Shown piece by piece: positions 16,901 to 24,010 of a stretch of 36,964 bases of DNA. How positions within the stretch are numbered: position 1 is the stretch's first letter; every line of letters begins with the position of its first letter. The DNA comes from Candidatus Peregrinibacteria bacterium GW2011_GWA2_33_10 (lineage in GTDB: Bacteria > Patescibacteriota > Gracilibacteria > UBA1369 > GWC2-33-13): the NCBI GenBank assembly GCA_000989565.1, contig LBOO01000008.1, positions 13,951-50,914 of the forward strand. Reading direction: 5' to 3'. The position numbers were made by a program, and so were the translations under genes. A model generated the notes under the pieces. The model saw nothing but the letters and a program-made list of their open reading frames with translations. It was not told the DNA's origin and ran no database searches.

Positions 16901-17953
16901 GCTCTTTTATTAACAACCAAAAATGAAGTAAATGCTTCATTAAAAATAAAATTAAACAGTTCTTTTATTGGAAATCTGGATTTGAAAAATGAAAATAAAT
17001 TGAGTAACTTAAATGATTTGGCGAACAGATATGACATTAATACCAAAGATTTGGAAGATGTTAAAAGCAATTGGAATAATTACATCAATAATGATTTGTT
17101 GTTGCAAAACTTACGACCGGGTTTAAATGAATTGGAAATCAGCGCAAGTGGTCCTAATTTGGACGCGGATATTAATCTGGATAAGATCATATTTTTAAAA
17201 CAGAGAAAAGGAGAAACTGAAATCGCTGATTTTTATTTACGAGGATTAAATAGTAGCGGAAAAATTTATAAAACATTAATTCTTGAAAATCCAAGTAAAA
17301 ATTCCGTAGATGAAAATATCAATATTTATTTGCGAAAAAAGGGCGCTGATTGGCAGTTGGAAAATTCAAAAAGTATTAACATTAAGAGTCAAAATTTTGA
17401 AAATATTGAATTTCCGGAAGGTAACACCTTTATGGATTACAATGCTTCATCTTTAAACCCTGACGTTTCCATTAGCCAACAAATAGTTGGCAATGATCCT
17501 TATAATTATAAATTTCAGGAATATGAAATAAAAATTGATTTAGGTTCCGGAAAAAGCGCTTGTTATAAATTTGATTATTATCCTTTGGAGGATTGTACTA
17601 AAAAGAAATTTACAGCTGAATGTAATAATCAGAATAAAGATGGAGCTGAATGTGTTCTACAAGCCCAGGAGAAAAATACTAAATGTAAGCAAAATATTGA
17701 TAATAGAATATGTATTCCCGGAAAAAACGATAGTGATTGTAGCAGATTAAAAGATTTTAAATGCGAGAGAGATTATAAAAGTGATAGAAGCGCGTGTGTT
17801 TTTAATTGTTATAAAGAAAAATATACGAATTCTTTAAAAGACTATATTGAAAAAAATGATATTGAAAATTTGAAAAAAGAATGCGGCGATGATTATAATA
17901 AAAATTATAAGAATGATATTATTCAGGGACTGAGAAGAATGGAATGTAATTGA
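13955..17953 (+). CDS. Large membrane-anchored LamG / glycoside hydrolase-like surface protein with Cys-rich tail
   Basis: A 1332-aa protein. An N-terminal hydrophobic segment at about 29-45 is an anchor or uncleaved signal. Residues about 109-322 form a LamG/concanavalin-like jelly roll (SIEFLLKVNDKK..., WHHFILSYD, AQICVDG, FMDQIAFYNKPLSKGQI). Residues about 350-815 resemble a TIM-barrel glycosidase region with many aromatic residues (HVWSSYQYP, WENFSTNP, WLGWLKSMVVSGAEHFTYI). A beta-sandwich follows at about 820-900 (GDKLLISTT, then GSVYIYNKNNQ). About 925-1100 is CBM-like, and residues 1185-1332 hold many cysteines (for example CYKFDYYPLEDC). ATG at 14000 (MKKISHKRYF) is an alternative start. 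It is followed by a strong terminator and is probably transcribed alone. Enzymatic activity is inferred from layout only. Confidence 0.7.
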   Translation: MKEKFLLLIFKLKIFMKKISHKRYFTARVSVLILVLLLSSFYFSHDLSNFAAKLKRTKIVKRVVRTISNMNDESLTGIKPVSYFNFIKVNDEIKAGECTDNCMRITKKQNIQFPDDGTALFKVNKKSITALGLSHYPLEESFSIEFLLKVNDKKTFMNNIGEGAVKSVPIIQKSASYTSKTFELLFYNYPFNSINFNVYLKDFKDCKNKLGNTCKITAKIPLDGYNQNSFDYYFDKQWHHFILSYDQSSGLAQICVDGLCPEKFSNKDSIIKGRLNNIDSDFLVGYLKNSSGIEDSDVMFMDQIAFYNKPLSKGQISKHYLDAVKNKLDYSFQELKEINNPSSISEELRCEDYYPGFKSDKLNCGQEVNHIAQLNYFPDARFKEDLLLGKLHVWSSYQYPTITPFLDRNIDDQAVNQTRIDFFTNLAKKWNYFFPLPTSSYPDNFGNLNNADYHFFNEAKRNPDFKLGISSNWAQLQNSNRYNWELPDEYYVRDFNGKLKVAFVEGKAIGTPISPGAPLDYVLGNTANGVYGDGKKFRDNLEIIYKLIGEKSRISYLIENDEVPPASDGKPDDFIYDKNVRDKIIDFYKLNVDKQILDNIDYSKIIWENFSTNPTSSGISQENAQILKQVYDLDWNHFLLVNKTDNFRNKFLGAIKNHPVFTSNAAINNYEIGEHRKDQWDVIHTSSDKANLSLYPHDKFNWRYWPGWIQVAIRSNTAAKSQFSQSTYWPLISTGFYEHTTDVEKDFTPAQWLGWLKSMVVSGAEHFTYITNQNDNDYPIIKWAWKFAVPAYAQAIGSQAGEEFFYCKDGRCPKLLEGDIDIPYHNIKEFSFFYNDYSYLNVVKKSRNGDKLLISTTKQTGIVSPNETVTINNVDGISSLTLPTRRQGSVYIYNKNNQSLIQLDSWHKDTHPWYWSRSPIMWEAELPAMIENRCNNIEISTDHSANDYSDFRTYLTIKKPENECESSIKYKFNLDENQLSKYALLLTTKNEVNASLKIKLNSSFIGNLDLKNENKLSNLNDLANRYDINTKDLEDVKSNWNNYINNDLLLQNLRPGLNELEISASGPNLDADINLDKIIFLKQRKGETEIADFYLRGLNSSGKIYKTLILENPSKNSVDENINIYLRKKGADWQLENSKSINIKSQNFENIEFPEGNTFMDYNASSLNPDVSISQQIVGNDPYNYKFQEYEIKIDLGSGKSACYKFDYYPLEDCTKKKFTAECNNQNKDGAECVLQAQEKNTKCKQNIDNRICIPGKNDSDCSRLKDFKCERDYKSDRSACVFNCYKEKYTNSLKDYIEKNDIENLKKECGDDYNKNYKNDIIQGLRRMECN

Positions 17954-17961
17954 TTTTGATC

Positions 17962-17992
17962 AAAGAGCGTCTGTAAATTAGACGCTCTTTTT
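17962..17992 (+). terminator. Intrinsic terminator after the large surface protein
   Basis: A perfect 11-bp stem (17962-17972 with 17980-17990, core GAGCGTCT) encloses a 7-base loop and ends in a short T-run. It begins 9 bases after the stop codon. Confidence 0.9.
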
Positions 17993-18023
17993 ATATTTAT
18001 TTATTTTTGATAATGTAGAAGTC

Positions 18024-18058
18024 GTAATTGGTAATTCGTAATCCGTAATTCGTAATGG
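18024..18058 (+). repeat. R1 heptad repeat containing the elp3 start codon
   Basis: Five consecutive 7-base units begin with GTAAT: GTAATTG, GTAATTC, GTAATCC, GTAATTC and GTAATGG. The elp3 ATG (18055-18057) is inside the fifth unit. The central core is identical to the copies at 7350 and 36801. Confidence 0.9.
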
Positions 18059-19740
18059 ATTTTTCAAAATTAAATTTGGATGAGAATCAAGTTTTGGCAA
18101 GAAAAATTGTTTTGGAGGCTATCAACAAAAATGTTCGTAATAGAAATGAATTTCAAAAATTCAGAAATAAAATTGTTAAAGAAAGCAAAGGTTCAATTTT
18201 TCACAATTTATATTTTATTAAAGCCTATAATGATCTTATAGATGAAGGAAAAATTATTGAGAATCCTGAGTTTTTATCATTAATTCAAAAAAGAAGCATA
18301 AGAACCATGAGCGGAGTCGCGCCGGTTACGGTTTTAACAAAAGCTTATCCATGCCCCGGCAGGTGTATTTATTGTCCTACGGATGTGAGAATGCCAAAAA
18401 GTTATTTGCCCAGCCAGCCTGCGGCGCAAAGAGGATTTCGCCAACGATTCAATCCTTATACACAAGTTTTTGTCAGATTAAAAGCTATGAGGCTTACCGG
18501 CCATGAAATTTCCAAAGTTGAATTAAGAGTGATTGGAGGGACATTCAGCTCTTATCCTAAGAGATATCAAAAATGGTTTATAAAAAGGTGCATTCAGGCC
18601 ATGAATGAATTTTCCCAAGCAATAACAAGTAAAATCAGGACTTCAAAAATTAAAAGCATTTATGGAATCGATACTGTTAATACTTTGATCATAAACAGTA
18701 ATGAAAAAAAATCTAAAAGATTTGAAGATGTTATTAAAGAAAATGAAAAATCCAAAGTGAAATGTATTGGAATCAACATTGAAACCAGACCTGATTATAT
18801 TGATAAGAATGAGATTAAAAGATTAAGAAGTTTGGGCGTGACAAAAGTTGAGATGGGTGTTCAGACTGTTTATCCTGAAGTACAGGCTTTTACAAGAAGA
18901 GGCCATACTACTGAGCAAGTAATGTTGGCCACTAAATTATTAAAAGATTCCGGATTTAAAATAGGCTACCATATGATGCCAAACCTGCCCGGTTCCACTC
19001 CGGAGTTGGATAAAGAAATGATGAGAGTTATTTTTAAAGACGAAAATTATTGTCCTGATTATTTAAAAATATACCCCTGTGTGGTACTCCCGAAGACGGT
19101 TTTAAGCCAAATGTTTAAAAAAAATGAATATAAAAGTTATAGTGATGAAATTTTACAAGACATCTTGTTGGATAATTTAAAAATTATTCCTGAATATTGC
19201 AGAGTTGACCGGGTAGCTCGAGATCTGCCTTCAGATGAGATTGAGTCCGGATTTAAAGCTTCCAATATGAGGCAGATTTTAGAAAAAAAATTGTTTGATC
19301 TTGGAACTCCTCCTCGAGACATTAGATCGAGAGAAATTAAAGATCAAATATTTGATATTAAGGATTTGAAATTAATTAAAAGAGAATATTCTTCCAATAA
19401 AGGGAGAGAATTTTTTATATCTTTTGAGGATAGTAAAAAGGATAAACTCATTGCTTTATTGCGGCTTCGATTTCCGGCAAATACATTTATTAAGGAGTTA
19501 AAAAATGCTGCCTTAATTAGAGAAGTGCATGTCTATGGTAAGCAGATCGCAGTAGGAAAATCAGGTAAAGACAAGAAACAACATGTTGGTTGGGGAACCA
19601 AATTAATGAAAGAAGCCGAAAAGATTGCTAAAAAAGAGGGATTTAAAAAAATAGCTGTAATTGCAGGAATCGGTACCCGGGAGTGGTATAGAAAGTTGGG
19701 TTATAGATTGGAGGGTACTTATATGGTGAGGTATCTTTAA
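18055..19740 (+). CDS. elp3: Elp3-like radical SAM / GNAT tRNA uridine-34 modification enzyme
   Basis: A 561-aa protein, close to the length of archaeal, eukaryotic and Dehalococcoides Elp3. The N-terminal helical region (about 1-90) ends in SIRTMSGVAPVTVLTK. The radical-SAM cluster motif is CxxxCxxC (C100, C104, C107 in PCPGRCIYCP). Family blocks SYLPSQPAAQRG, GGTFSSYP, INIETRPDY, VEMGVQT and GYHMMPNLPG follow. The C-terminal GNAT acetyltransferase domain has REVHVYG, HVGWGTKLMKEAE and REWYRKLGYRLEGTYM. Elp3 starts carboxymethyl-type modification of wobble uridine from acetyl-CoA. No other Elongator subunits are nearby, as is normal for bacterial and archaeal versions. The start codon lies inside an R1 repeat. 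Identity is strong; the exact product on the tRNA is not shown. Confidence 0.92.
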   Translation: MDFSKLNLDENQVLARKIVLEAINKNVRNRNEFQKFRNKIVKESKGSIFHNLYFIKAYNDLIDEGKIIENPEFLSLIQKRSIRTMSGVAPVTVLTKAYPCPGRCIYCPTDVRMPKSYLPSQPAAQRGFRQRFNPYTQVFVRLKAMRLTGHEISKVELRVIGGTFSSYPKRYQKWFIKRCIQAMNEFSQAITSKIRTSKIKSIYGIDTVNTLIINSNEKKSKRFEDVIKENEKSKVKCIGINIETRPDYIDKNEIKRLRSLGVTKVEMGVQTVYPEVQAFTRRGHTTEQVMLATKLLKDSGFKIGYHMMPNLPGSTPELDKEMMRVIFKDENYCPDYLKIYPCVVLPKTVLSQMFKKNEYKSYSDEILQDILLDNLKIIPEYCRVDRVARDLPSDEIESGFKASNMRQILEKKLFDLGTPPRDIRSREIKDQIFDIKDLKLIKREYSSNKGREFFISFEDSKKDKLIALLRLRFPANTFIKELKNAALIREVHVYGKQIAVGKSGKDKKQHVGWGTKLMKEAEKIAKKEGFKKIAVIAGIGTREWYRKLGYRLEGTYMVRYL

Positions 19741-19768
19741 TCCGCAACCTGTAGCTTGGAAAAATTTG

Positions 19769-20686
19769 TTAATTCTGAACGAGCATTTTTTTTCTTGTTT
19801 CTTCTTGGGTTTTAGTTAATATTTTTTGACCTTGAGGAGTGGAGATGTTTTTTTTGAATTGCAGGAGAATTTCCGGGAGTCTTTTTTCCATACTATGCAA
19901 ATTAATACCTGCTTTTTTTAATTTTGTGGTATCCAGTACGCAATCAATTCTTTTTGCTAAAGTCATTTTATTCAGTTCTTGTTTACTGATTTTTTTTACT
20001 TCCATGTCCTGATCTACAATTTTTTGAATTAATTTGGCAATTTTAAAAGGAGAAGATATCCCCGGATTAGCAATGTTATAAATTCCTAATGCTTTTTTTC
20101 GGATTAAATGTTCTGTTGCCTCCATTAAATCCTCTATAATAGTGCAGGAGTTTGGGGTATCAATAAAACGATTATATGTCAACATTTTCGTGATTGCGTT
20201 TCTAGGACTTGCTTTTGCTGAGAGCAATTGTCGCGGACGTAAAATTAAAACTTTCAGTTTGCCAAATTCTTTTCGATCCATTAGTAATTCCTCTGCCCAA
20301 ACTTTTGTCCAAGCATAAAAACATAATGGATGAACCTGATCTGTTTCTTTTTTAACTTCTTTCGCGGTTTTACTTTCCTGAATGCAGCCGCTTGATAAAT
20401 GAACAAGATAAATCCCCTGCTCTTCACATATTTTTCCAATATTGTCAGCGCCCAATGTATTAATTTCAAAAGATTGCAATTTGTTTTTCTCACACCAATC
20501 TATATTTGTTTTTGCAGCGGCATTAATTACTGTTTGAGGTTTATATTTTTTTATTGTTTTTTTAATTTGATCTTCTTTAGTGATGTCTATTCGCGGGAAA
20601 TGAATTTGGTATTTTTCTTGAAAGTACTCATGATAGAAATTTCCAAGCTGGCCTTGGCCGAGGATAAGGAGAGATTTTTTTTTCAT
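19769..20686 (-). CDS. RmlD-like NAD(P)-dependent sugar-nucleotide reductase/epimerase
   Basis: A 305-aa extended short-chain dehydrogenase/reductase. The N-terminal Rossmann motif is GxGxxG (G10, G12, G15 in LILGQGQLG). ID(I)T at about residue 33 and TVINAAAKTNIDWCE match the dTDP-4-dehydrorhamnose reductase pattern. The catalytic YxxxK is Y124-K128 (FYAWTK), and LSSG precedes it. RmlD makes dTDP-rhamnose for surface polysaccharide; related enzymes act on other sugar nucleotides or as the MAT2B-like group. No rmlA, B or C genes are nearby, so the substrate is open. It stands alone on the minus strand, tail to tail with elp3 (28-base gap). No own terminator is seen in that gap. Confidence 0.78.
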   Translation of the reverse strand: MKKKSLLILGQGQLGNFYHEYFQEKYQIHFPRIDITKEDQIKKTIKKYKPQTVINAAAKTNIDWCEKNKLQSFEINTLGADNIGKICEEQGIYLVHLSSGCIQESKTAKEVKKETDQVHPLCFYAWTKVWAEELLMDRKEFGKLKVLILRPRQLLSAKASPRNAITKMLTYNRFIDTPNSCTIIEDLMEATEHLIRKKALGIYNIANPGISSPFKIAKLIQKIVDQDMEVKKISKQELNKMTLAKRIDCVLDTTKLKKAGINLHSMEKRLPEILLQFKKNISTPQGQKILTKTQEETRKKMLVQN

Positions 20687-20753
20687 CGTATTTTTAAAAT
20701 AATTCAGGCATGAAATATTATAGGCCTAATGTTCAAAAATTTAAAGAATTCTT

Positions 20754-20780
20754 TTGATATTTAGTCCTCTACGCTATAAT
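20754..20780 (+). promoter_or_regulatory. Distal promoter candidate upstream of ispG
   Basis: A perfect -10 TATAAT lies at 20775-20780; the upstream -35 is weak (TTGATA at 20754-20759, short 15-base spacer). A leader from here would be about 120 bases and would start with an 8-bp hairpin, 20786-20793 pairing with 20809-20816. Confidence 0.4.
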
Positions 20781-20863
20781 ATTTTTGTCTTCTCCATCTA
20801 AATTAATCAGAAGACACCGTAAGTCTTTATACCCATCTTTTAACCTTTTTTACCAATTGGTAT

Positions 20864-20872
20864 TGATATAGT
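20864..20872 (+). promoter_or_regulatory. Proximal extended -10 promoter candidate of ispG
   Basis: TGATATAGT fits TGn plus a TATAGT hexamer (20867-20872) and lies about 33 bases before the ispG ATG. It is inside a small inverted repeat (20863-20868 with 20872-20877) and just after the perfect 12-base palindrome TACCAATTGGTA (20851-20862), which could be an operator. Confidence 0.4.
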
Positions 20873-20905
20873 ATCAAAAAATCATTAAAAAATTCTAAAA
20901 ATTTT

Positions 20906-22072
20906 ATGAAATATTCATTGAAAAACAGGAGAAAAAGCTTGGAGGTTTCAATTGGTGCTTTGGGCATCGGCGGAAATAATCCGATCAGAGTGCAGACTAT
21001 GACTAATACTGACACGTTAGATATTTTTGGGACTGTAAATCAAATTACTAAATGTGTTAAAAAGGGAGCGGAATTAGTCAGGATTTCCACCAGAACTTTA
21101 AAAGATATTGAGGCTTTTAAAAAAATCAAAGAGGAATTATCTAAAAAAAAGATATACGTTCCTTTGATCGCGGATGTACATTTTGTGCCGGAAGTTGCGT
21201 TTGAGGCTTTGAAATGCGCTGATAAGGTGAGGATCAATCCGGGAAATTTTTTAGACAGAAAAACTTTTAAAAATATTGATTTTTCAAATAAATCTTACAA
21301 AGAAGAATTAAAGAGATTGGAAGATGGTTTTCATCCTTTTATAAAAGCCGCAAAAAAAGCCCAAAAACCTCTTAGAATAGGGGCAAATCATGGTTCGCTT
21401 TCGGATCGAATTTTAAGCATGTTTGGAGATACCCCTCGGGGTATGGTGGAATCTGTGATGGAATATTTAAGACTGTTTAAAAAACATGATTTTAATCAGA
21501 TTATTGTGGCTATTAAAGCTTCTGATCCTTTGATTATGATAGATTCAAACAGATTAATGGTAAAAATGATGGATGAAGAAAAAATGAATTTTCCTTTACA
21601 TTTAGGAGTTACTGAATCCGGAAACGCAGATAGCGGGAGGGTTAAATCGACGATTGGCATCGGTACGCTCTTAATGGAGGGTATCGGGGATACTGTGAGG
21701 GTTTCATTAACTGAAGAACCGGAAAAAGAAGTTTCCTTAGCTTATGATATTCTACAATCAACTCATCGGAGAATTACAAAAACTGAATTTATTTCATGTC
21801 CTTCTTGCGCTCGGACCTTATTTGATATTGAGAAAGTGACGAATGAGGTGAAAAAAAAATTAGGTAATTATAAAGGAATAAAAATAGCAATAATGGGATG
21901 TTCGGTTAATGGATTGGGAGAAATGGCTGATTCTGATTTTGCTTACATTGGTGGGAAAAAGGGAAAGGTCAATCTTTATTATAAAAGAAAGTTAATAAAA
22001 AATGACGTTGATCAAAGTGAAGCTTTAAATGAGCTTGAGAATATAGTTAAAGATAAAACTAAAAAATATTAG
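20906..22072 (+). CDS. ispG: 4-hydroxy-3-methylbut-2-enyl diphosphate synthase IspG (GcpE)
   Basis: A 388-aa protein of normal bacterial IspG length. The N-terminal TIM barrel has VSIGALGIGGNNPIRVQTMTNTDT, ELVRISTRT, PLIADVHF, DKVRINPGNF, RIGANHGSL, HLGVTESG and STIGIGTLLMEGIGDTVRVSLTEEP. The C-terminal Fe-S domain carries CPSCART (about 298-304) and IAIMGCSVNGLGEM with the third cluster cysteine and its following Glu. It converts MEcPP to HMBPP in the methylerythritol phosphate route to isoprenoids, using a [4Fe-4S] cluster. MiaA in this window uses an isoprenoid donor, so the two are metabolically connected. No other pathway genes are present here. Identity is strong. Confidence 0.96.
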   Translation: MKYSLKNRRKSLEVSIGALGIGGNNPIRVQTMTNTDTLDIFGTVNQITKCVKKGAELVRISTRTLKDIEAFKKIKEELSKKKIYVPLIADVHFVPEVAFEALKCADKVRINPGNFLDRKTFKNIDFSNKSYKEELKRLEDGFHPFIKAAKKAQKPLRIGANHGSLSDRILSMFGDTPRGMVESVMEYLRLFKKHDFNQIIVAIKASDPLIMIDSNRLMVKMMDEEKMNFPLHLGVTESGNADSGRVKSTIGIGTLLMEGIGDTVRVSLTEEPEKEVSLAYDILQSTHRRITKTEFISCPSCARTLFDIEKVTNEVKKKLGNYKGIKIAIMGCSVNGLGEMADSDFAYIGGKKGKVNLYYKRKLIKNDVDQSEALNELENIVKDKTKKY

Positions 22073-22175
22073 AACTTTTTTGTCAAACAATTTTAAACTG
22101 ATAAGTATTTACGAAATTGATAGTTATAATGTAATATTGAAATCATATGTATTTAGTATGAATTATTAATTTTGT

Positions 22176-22198
22176 AAGTTCAATTCATTGAACTTTTT
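22176..22198 (+). terminator. Terminator-like hairpin between ispG and dus
   Basis: A perfect 8-bp stem (AAGTTCAA at 22176-22183 with TTGAACTT at 22188-22195), 4-base loop, then T-run to 22198. It is 104 bases after the ispG stop and 50 before dus. A TATAAT at 22125-22130 lies upstream of it, so it could also act on a dus leader. Confidence 0.6.
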
Positions 22199-22247
22199 CA
22201 GTAATTATGTTTAAAATAATTCGTTTTTTAGTGAATTAAAAAATTTA

Positions 22248-23204
22248 ATGATTAATAATTTTTGGATTGAATTAGAAAAACCAATAAAAATTTTAGCTCC
22301 AATGGCTTCAGTTACTGATAGCGCATTCAGGCAAATCTTGTGCAAATATGGGAAACCTGATGTTTTTTTAACTGAATTTGTGCCGGCTGATGCTTTAATG
22401 AATGATAAAGGCAGAGAGGTAAAAATGATTGATTTATATTTTGATAAAAAAGAAAAGCCGATTGTTGCTCAAATTTTTACTTCTAACGCAAAACATATTT
22501 TTAAAACGGCAAATTTATTAAAAGATATGGGTTTTGATGGAATTGATATCAATATGGGTTGTCCGGAAAAAAATATTCAAAAACAAGGCGCCGGAGCGTC
22601 GCTCATCAGAACGCCGGAATTGGCTAAGGAATTGATCAGCGCTTGTCAGGAGGGCGCGCCAAATTTGCCTATTTCCGTAAAAACGAGGATCGGATATTTA
22701 AAAAATGAAGTAGAGAGTTGGTTTAAATGTTTAGGCCAAACAAACTTAGCCGCTTTGATCGTGCATGGGCGGACAAAAAAACAGATGTATCAAGGTTTTG
22801 CTGATTGGGAAGCAATTAAAAATGCCGGAGATATTGTAAAAAGTTTAAATAAAAATATTATTTTTATTGGTAACGGTGATATAAAATCATTGGAAGAAGG
22901 TTTGGGAAAAACCGAGAAATATGATTTGGATGGTTTTGCTGTGGGGAGAGCAGTTTTAGGGAATCCGTGGTTTTTTAATAAGAAAGAAAAAAAAGAAGAT
23001 AAATCGCTGGAAAAAATTATTGCAACCCTAAAAGAACATGCGGAAACTTTTGATAAATTATATTCAGGGAAAAAGAATTTTTTAATTATGCGAGGCCATT
23101 TCAGTGGGTATATCAGTGGTTTTCCCGGGGCGAAAGAGTTAAGAATGAAGTTGATGCAGGTGAAAAATATTAAGGATCTTGAGTCGGCAATAAATAATAT
23201 GTGA
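22248..23204 (+). CDS. dus: tRNA-dihydrouridine synthase (Dus family)
   Basis: A 318-aa FMN-dependent enzyme. The TIM-barrel start is ILAPMASVTDSAFRQI; TEFVPADAL, KPIVAQIF and the active-site block GIDINMGCPEKNIQKQGAGA follow, with catalytic C105. SVKTRIGY has the FMN-contacting Lys, and VHGRTKKQMYQGFADW, IFIGNGDIKS and GFAVGRAVLGNPWFF complete the FMN site. The C-terminal helical domain is the tRNA-binding part. The enzyme reduces uridines in tRNA to dihydrouridine. Family members DusA, DusB and DusC differ in target position; length and motifs are nearest DusB, but this is not certain. It is separated from ispG by a terminator-like hairpin and followed by a glycosyltransferase gene after 72 bases. 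Confidence 0.94.
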   Translation: MINNFWIELEKPIKILAPMASVTDSAFRQILCKYGKPDVFLTEFVPADALMNDKGREVKMIDLYFDKKEKPIVAQIFTSNAKHIFKTANLLKDMGFDGIDINMGCPEKNIQKQGAGASLIRTPELAKELISACQEGAPNLPISVKTRIGYLKNEVESWFKCLGQTNLAALIVHGRTKKQMYQGFADWEAIKNAGDIVKSLNKNIIFIGNGDIKSLEEGLGKTEKYDLDGFAVGRAVLGNPWFFNKKEKKEDKSLEKIIATLKEHAETFDKLYSGKKNFLIMRGHFSGYISGFPGAKELRMKLMQVKNIKDLESAINNM

Positions 23205-23276
23205 TTAATTACTCACTTTTTTCTTGATTTTTATTTTAAAAAAGGCTTTAGTTGATAATTATACATTTTTTAAAAT

Positions 23277-23948
23277 ATGAAAATTTCAGCAATATTATGC
23301 GCTTATAATGAAGGAGAAAGAATTGAAAAGGTTTTAGAAATATTAACTTCTTATTTTAAATTTGAAGATATTATCATTGTTAATGATGGTTCTACGGACA
23401 ATACTGATGAAAAGATATTAAAATTTACTGATCCCAGGATTAAATATTTAAAAAATGAAAAAAATATGGGGAAAGGATTTTCTATGGATAGAGCCATGGA
23501 AGAAGCGGCATCAAATATAATATTTTTTGCTGATGCTGATATCAAGGGGTTAAGCCATAATCATATTGATAAAATTTTAGAACCGGTAATAACTCAAGAA
23601 AAAGATATGTGTATTGGTATGAGAGATAGAAATATTTACGCAATTCCGGGTGTATTAAAATATTTTACGCCTTTGCTTGGTGGGGAAAGAGCTATAATTA
23701 AAGATTTATGGAAAAAGATACCTTATAATTATAAAAGGCGTTTCCAAATAGAAGTGGCTTTAAATTTTTACGCTAAATATTTTGGTAAAGGTTACACGTA
23801 TTTTACTATAAATGTCAGACATTTATTTAAAGAAAAAAAATATGGTTTCATTAAAGGCTCTATTTATAGAATTTGGATGTATTTTGATATGATTTTTGCT
23901 TATTTTAATTTATATTCCAAGTTTTTATTCAAGAAATATTTTAAATAA
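23277..23948 (+). CDS. Family 2 glycosyltransferase (GT-A fold)
   Basis: A short 223-aa GT2 protein. Residues 3-12 (ISAILCAYNE) are the nucleotide-binding first strand, IIIVNDGSTDNTDE (32-45) the donor motif and FFADADIKG (83-91) the DxD-type metal site. An acceptor-site block with Arg/Glu is at about 150-165 (YKRRFQIEVALNFYAKYFGKGY). The C-terminal segment is hydrophobic and basic (RIWMYFDMIFAYFNLY) and may lie on the membrane, but there is no clear transmembrane pair as in DPM1-like enzymes. It would transfer a sugar from a nucleotide-sugar to a lipid or polymer. No polysaccharide cluster surrounds it, so the acceptor is unknown. Confidence 0.85.
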   Translation: MKISAILCAYNEGERIEKVLEILTSYFKFEDIIIVNDGSTDNTDEKILKFTDPRIKYLKNEKNMGKGFSMDRAMEEAASNIIFFADADIKGLSHNHIDKILEPVITQEKDMCIGMRDRNIYAIPGVLKYFTPLLGGERAIIKDLWKKIPYNYKRRFQIEVALNFYAKYFGKGYTYFTINVRHLFKEKKYGFIKGSIYRIWMYFDMIFAYFNLYSKFLFKKYFK

Positions 23949-24010
23949 ATAATTTTATTTTTATTGATTTATTGTATATTTTACACTCAAATTATTAAGA
24001 TTTTTTAAAA

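Noticed and set aside
23201-23226. Terminator after dus
   Set aside because: GTGA/TCAC is a 4-bp stem with an adjacent mismatch; the T-run alone is not enough.
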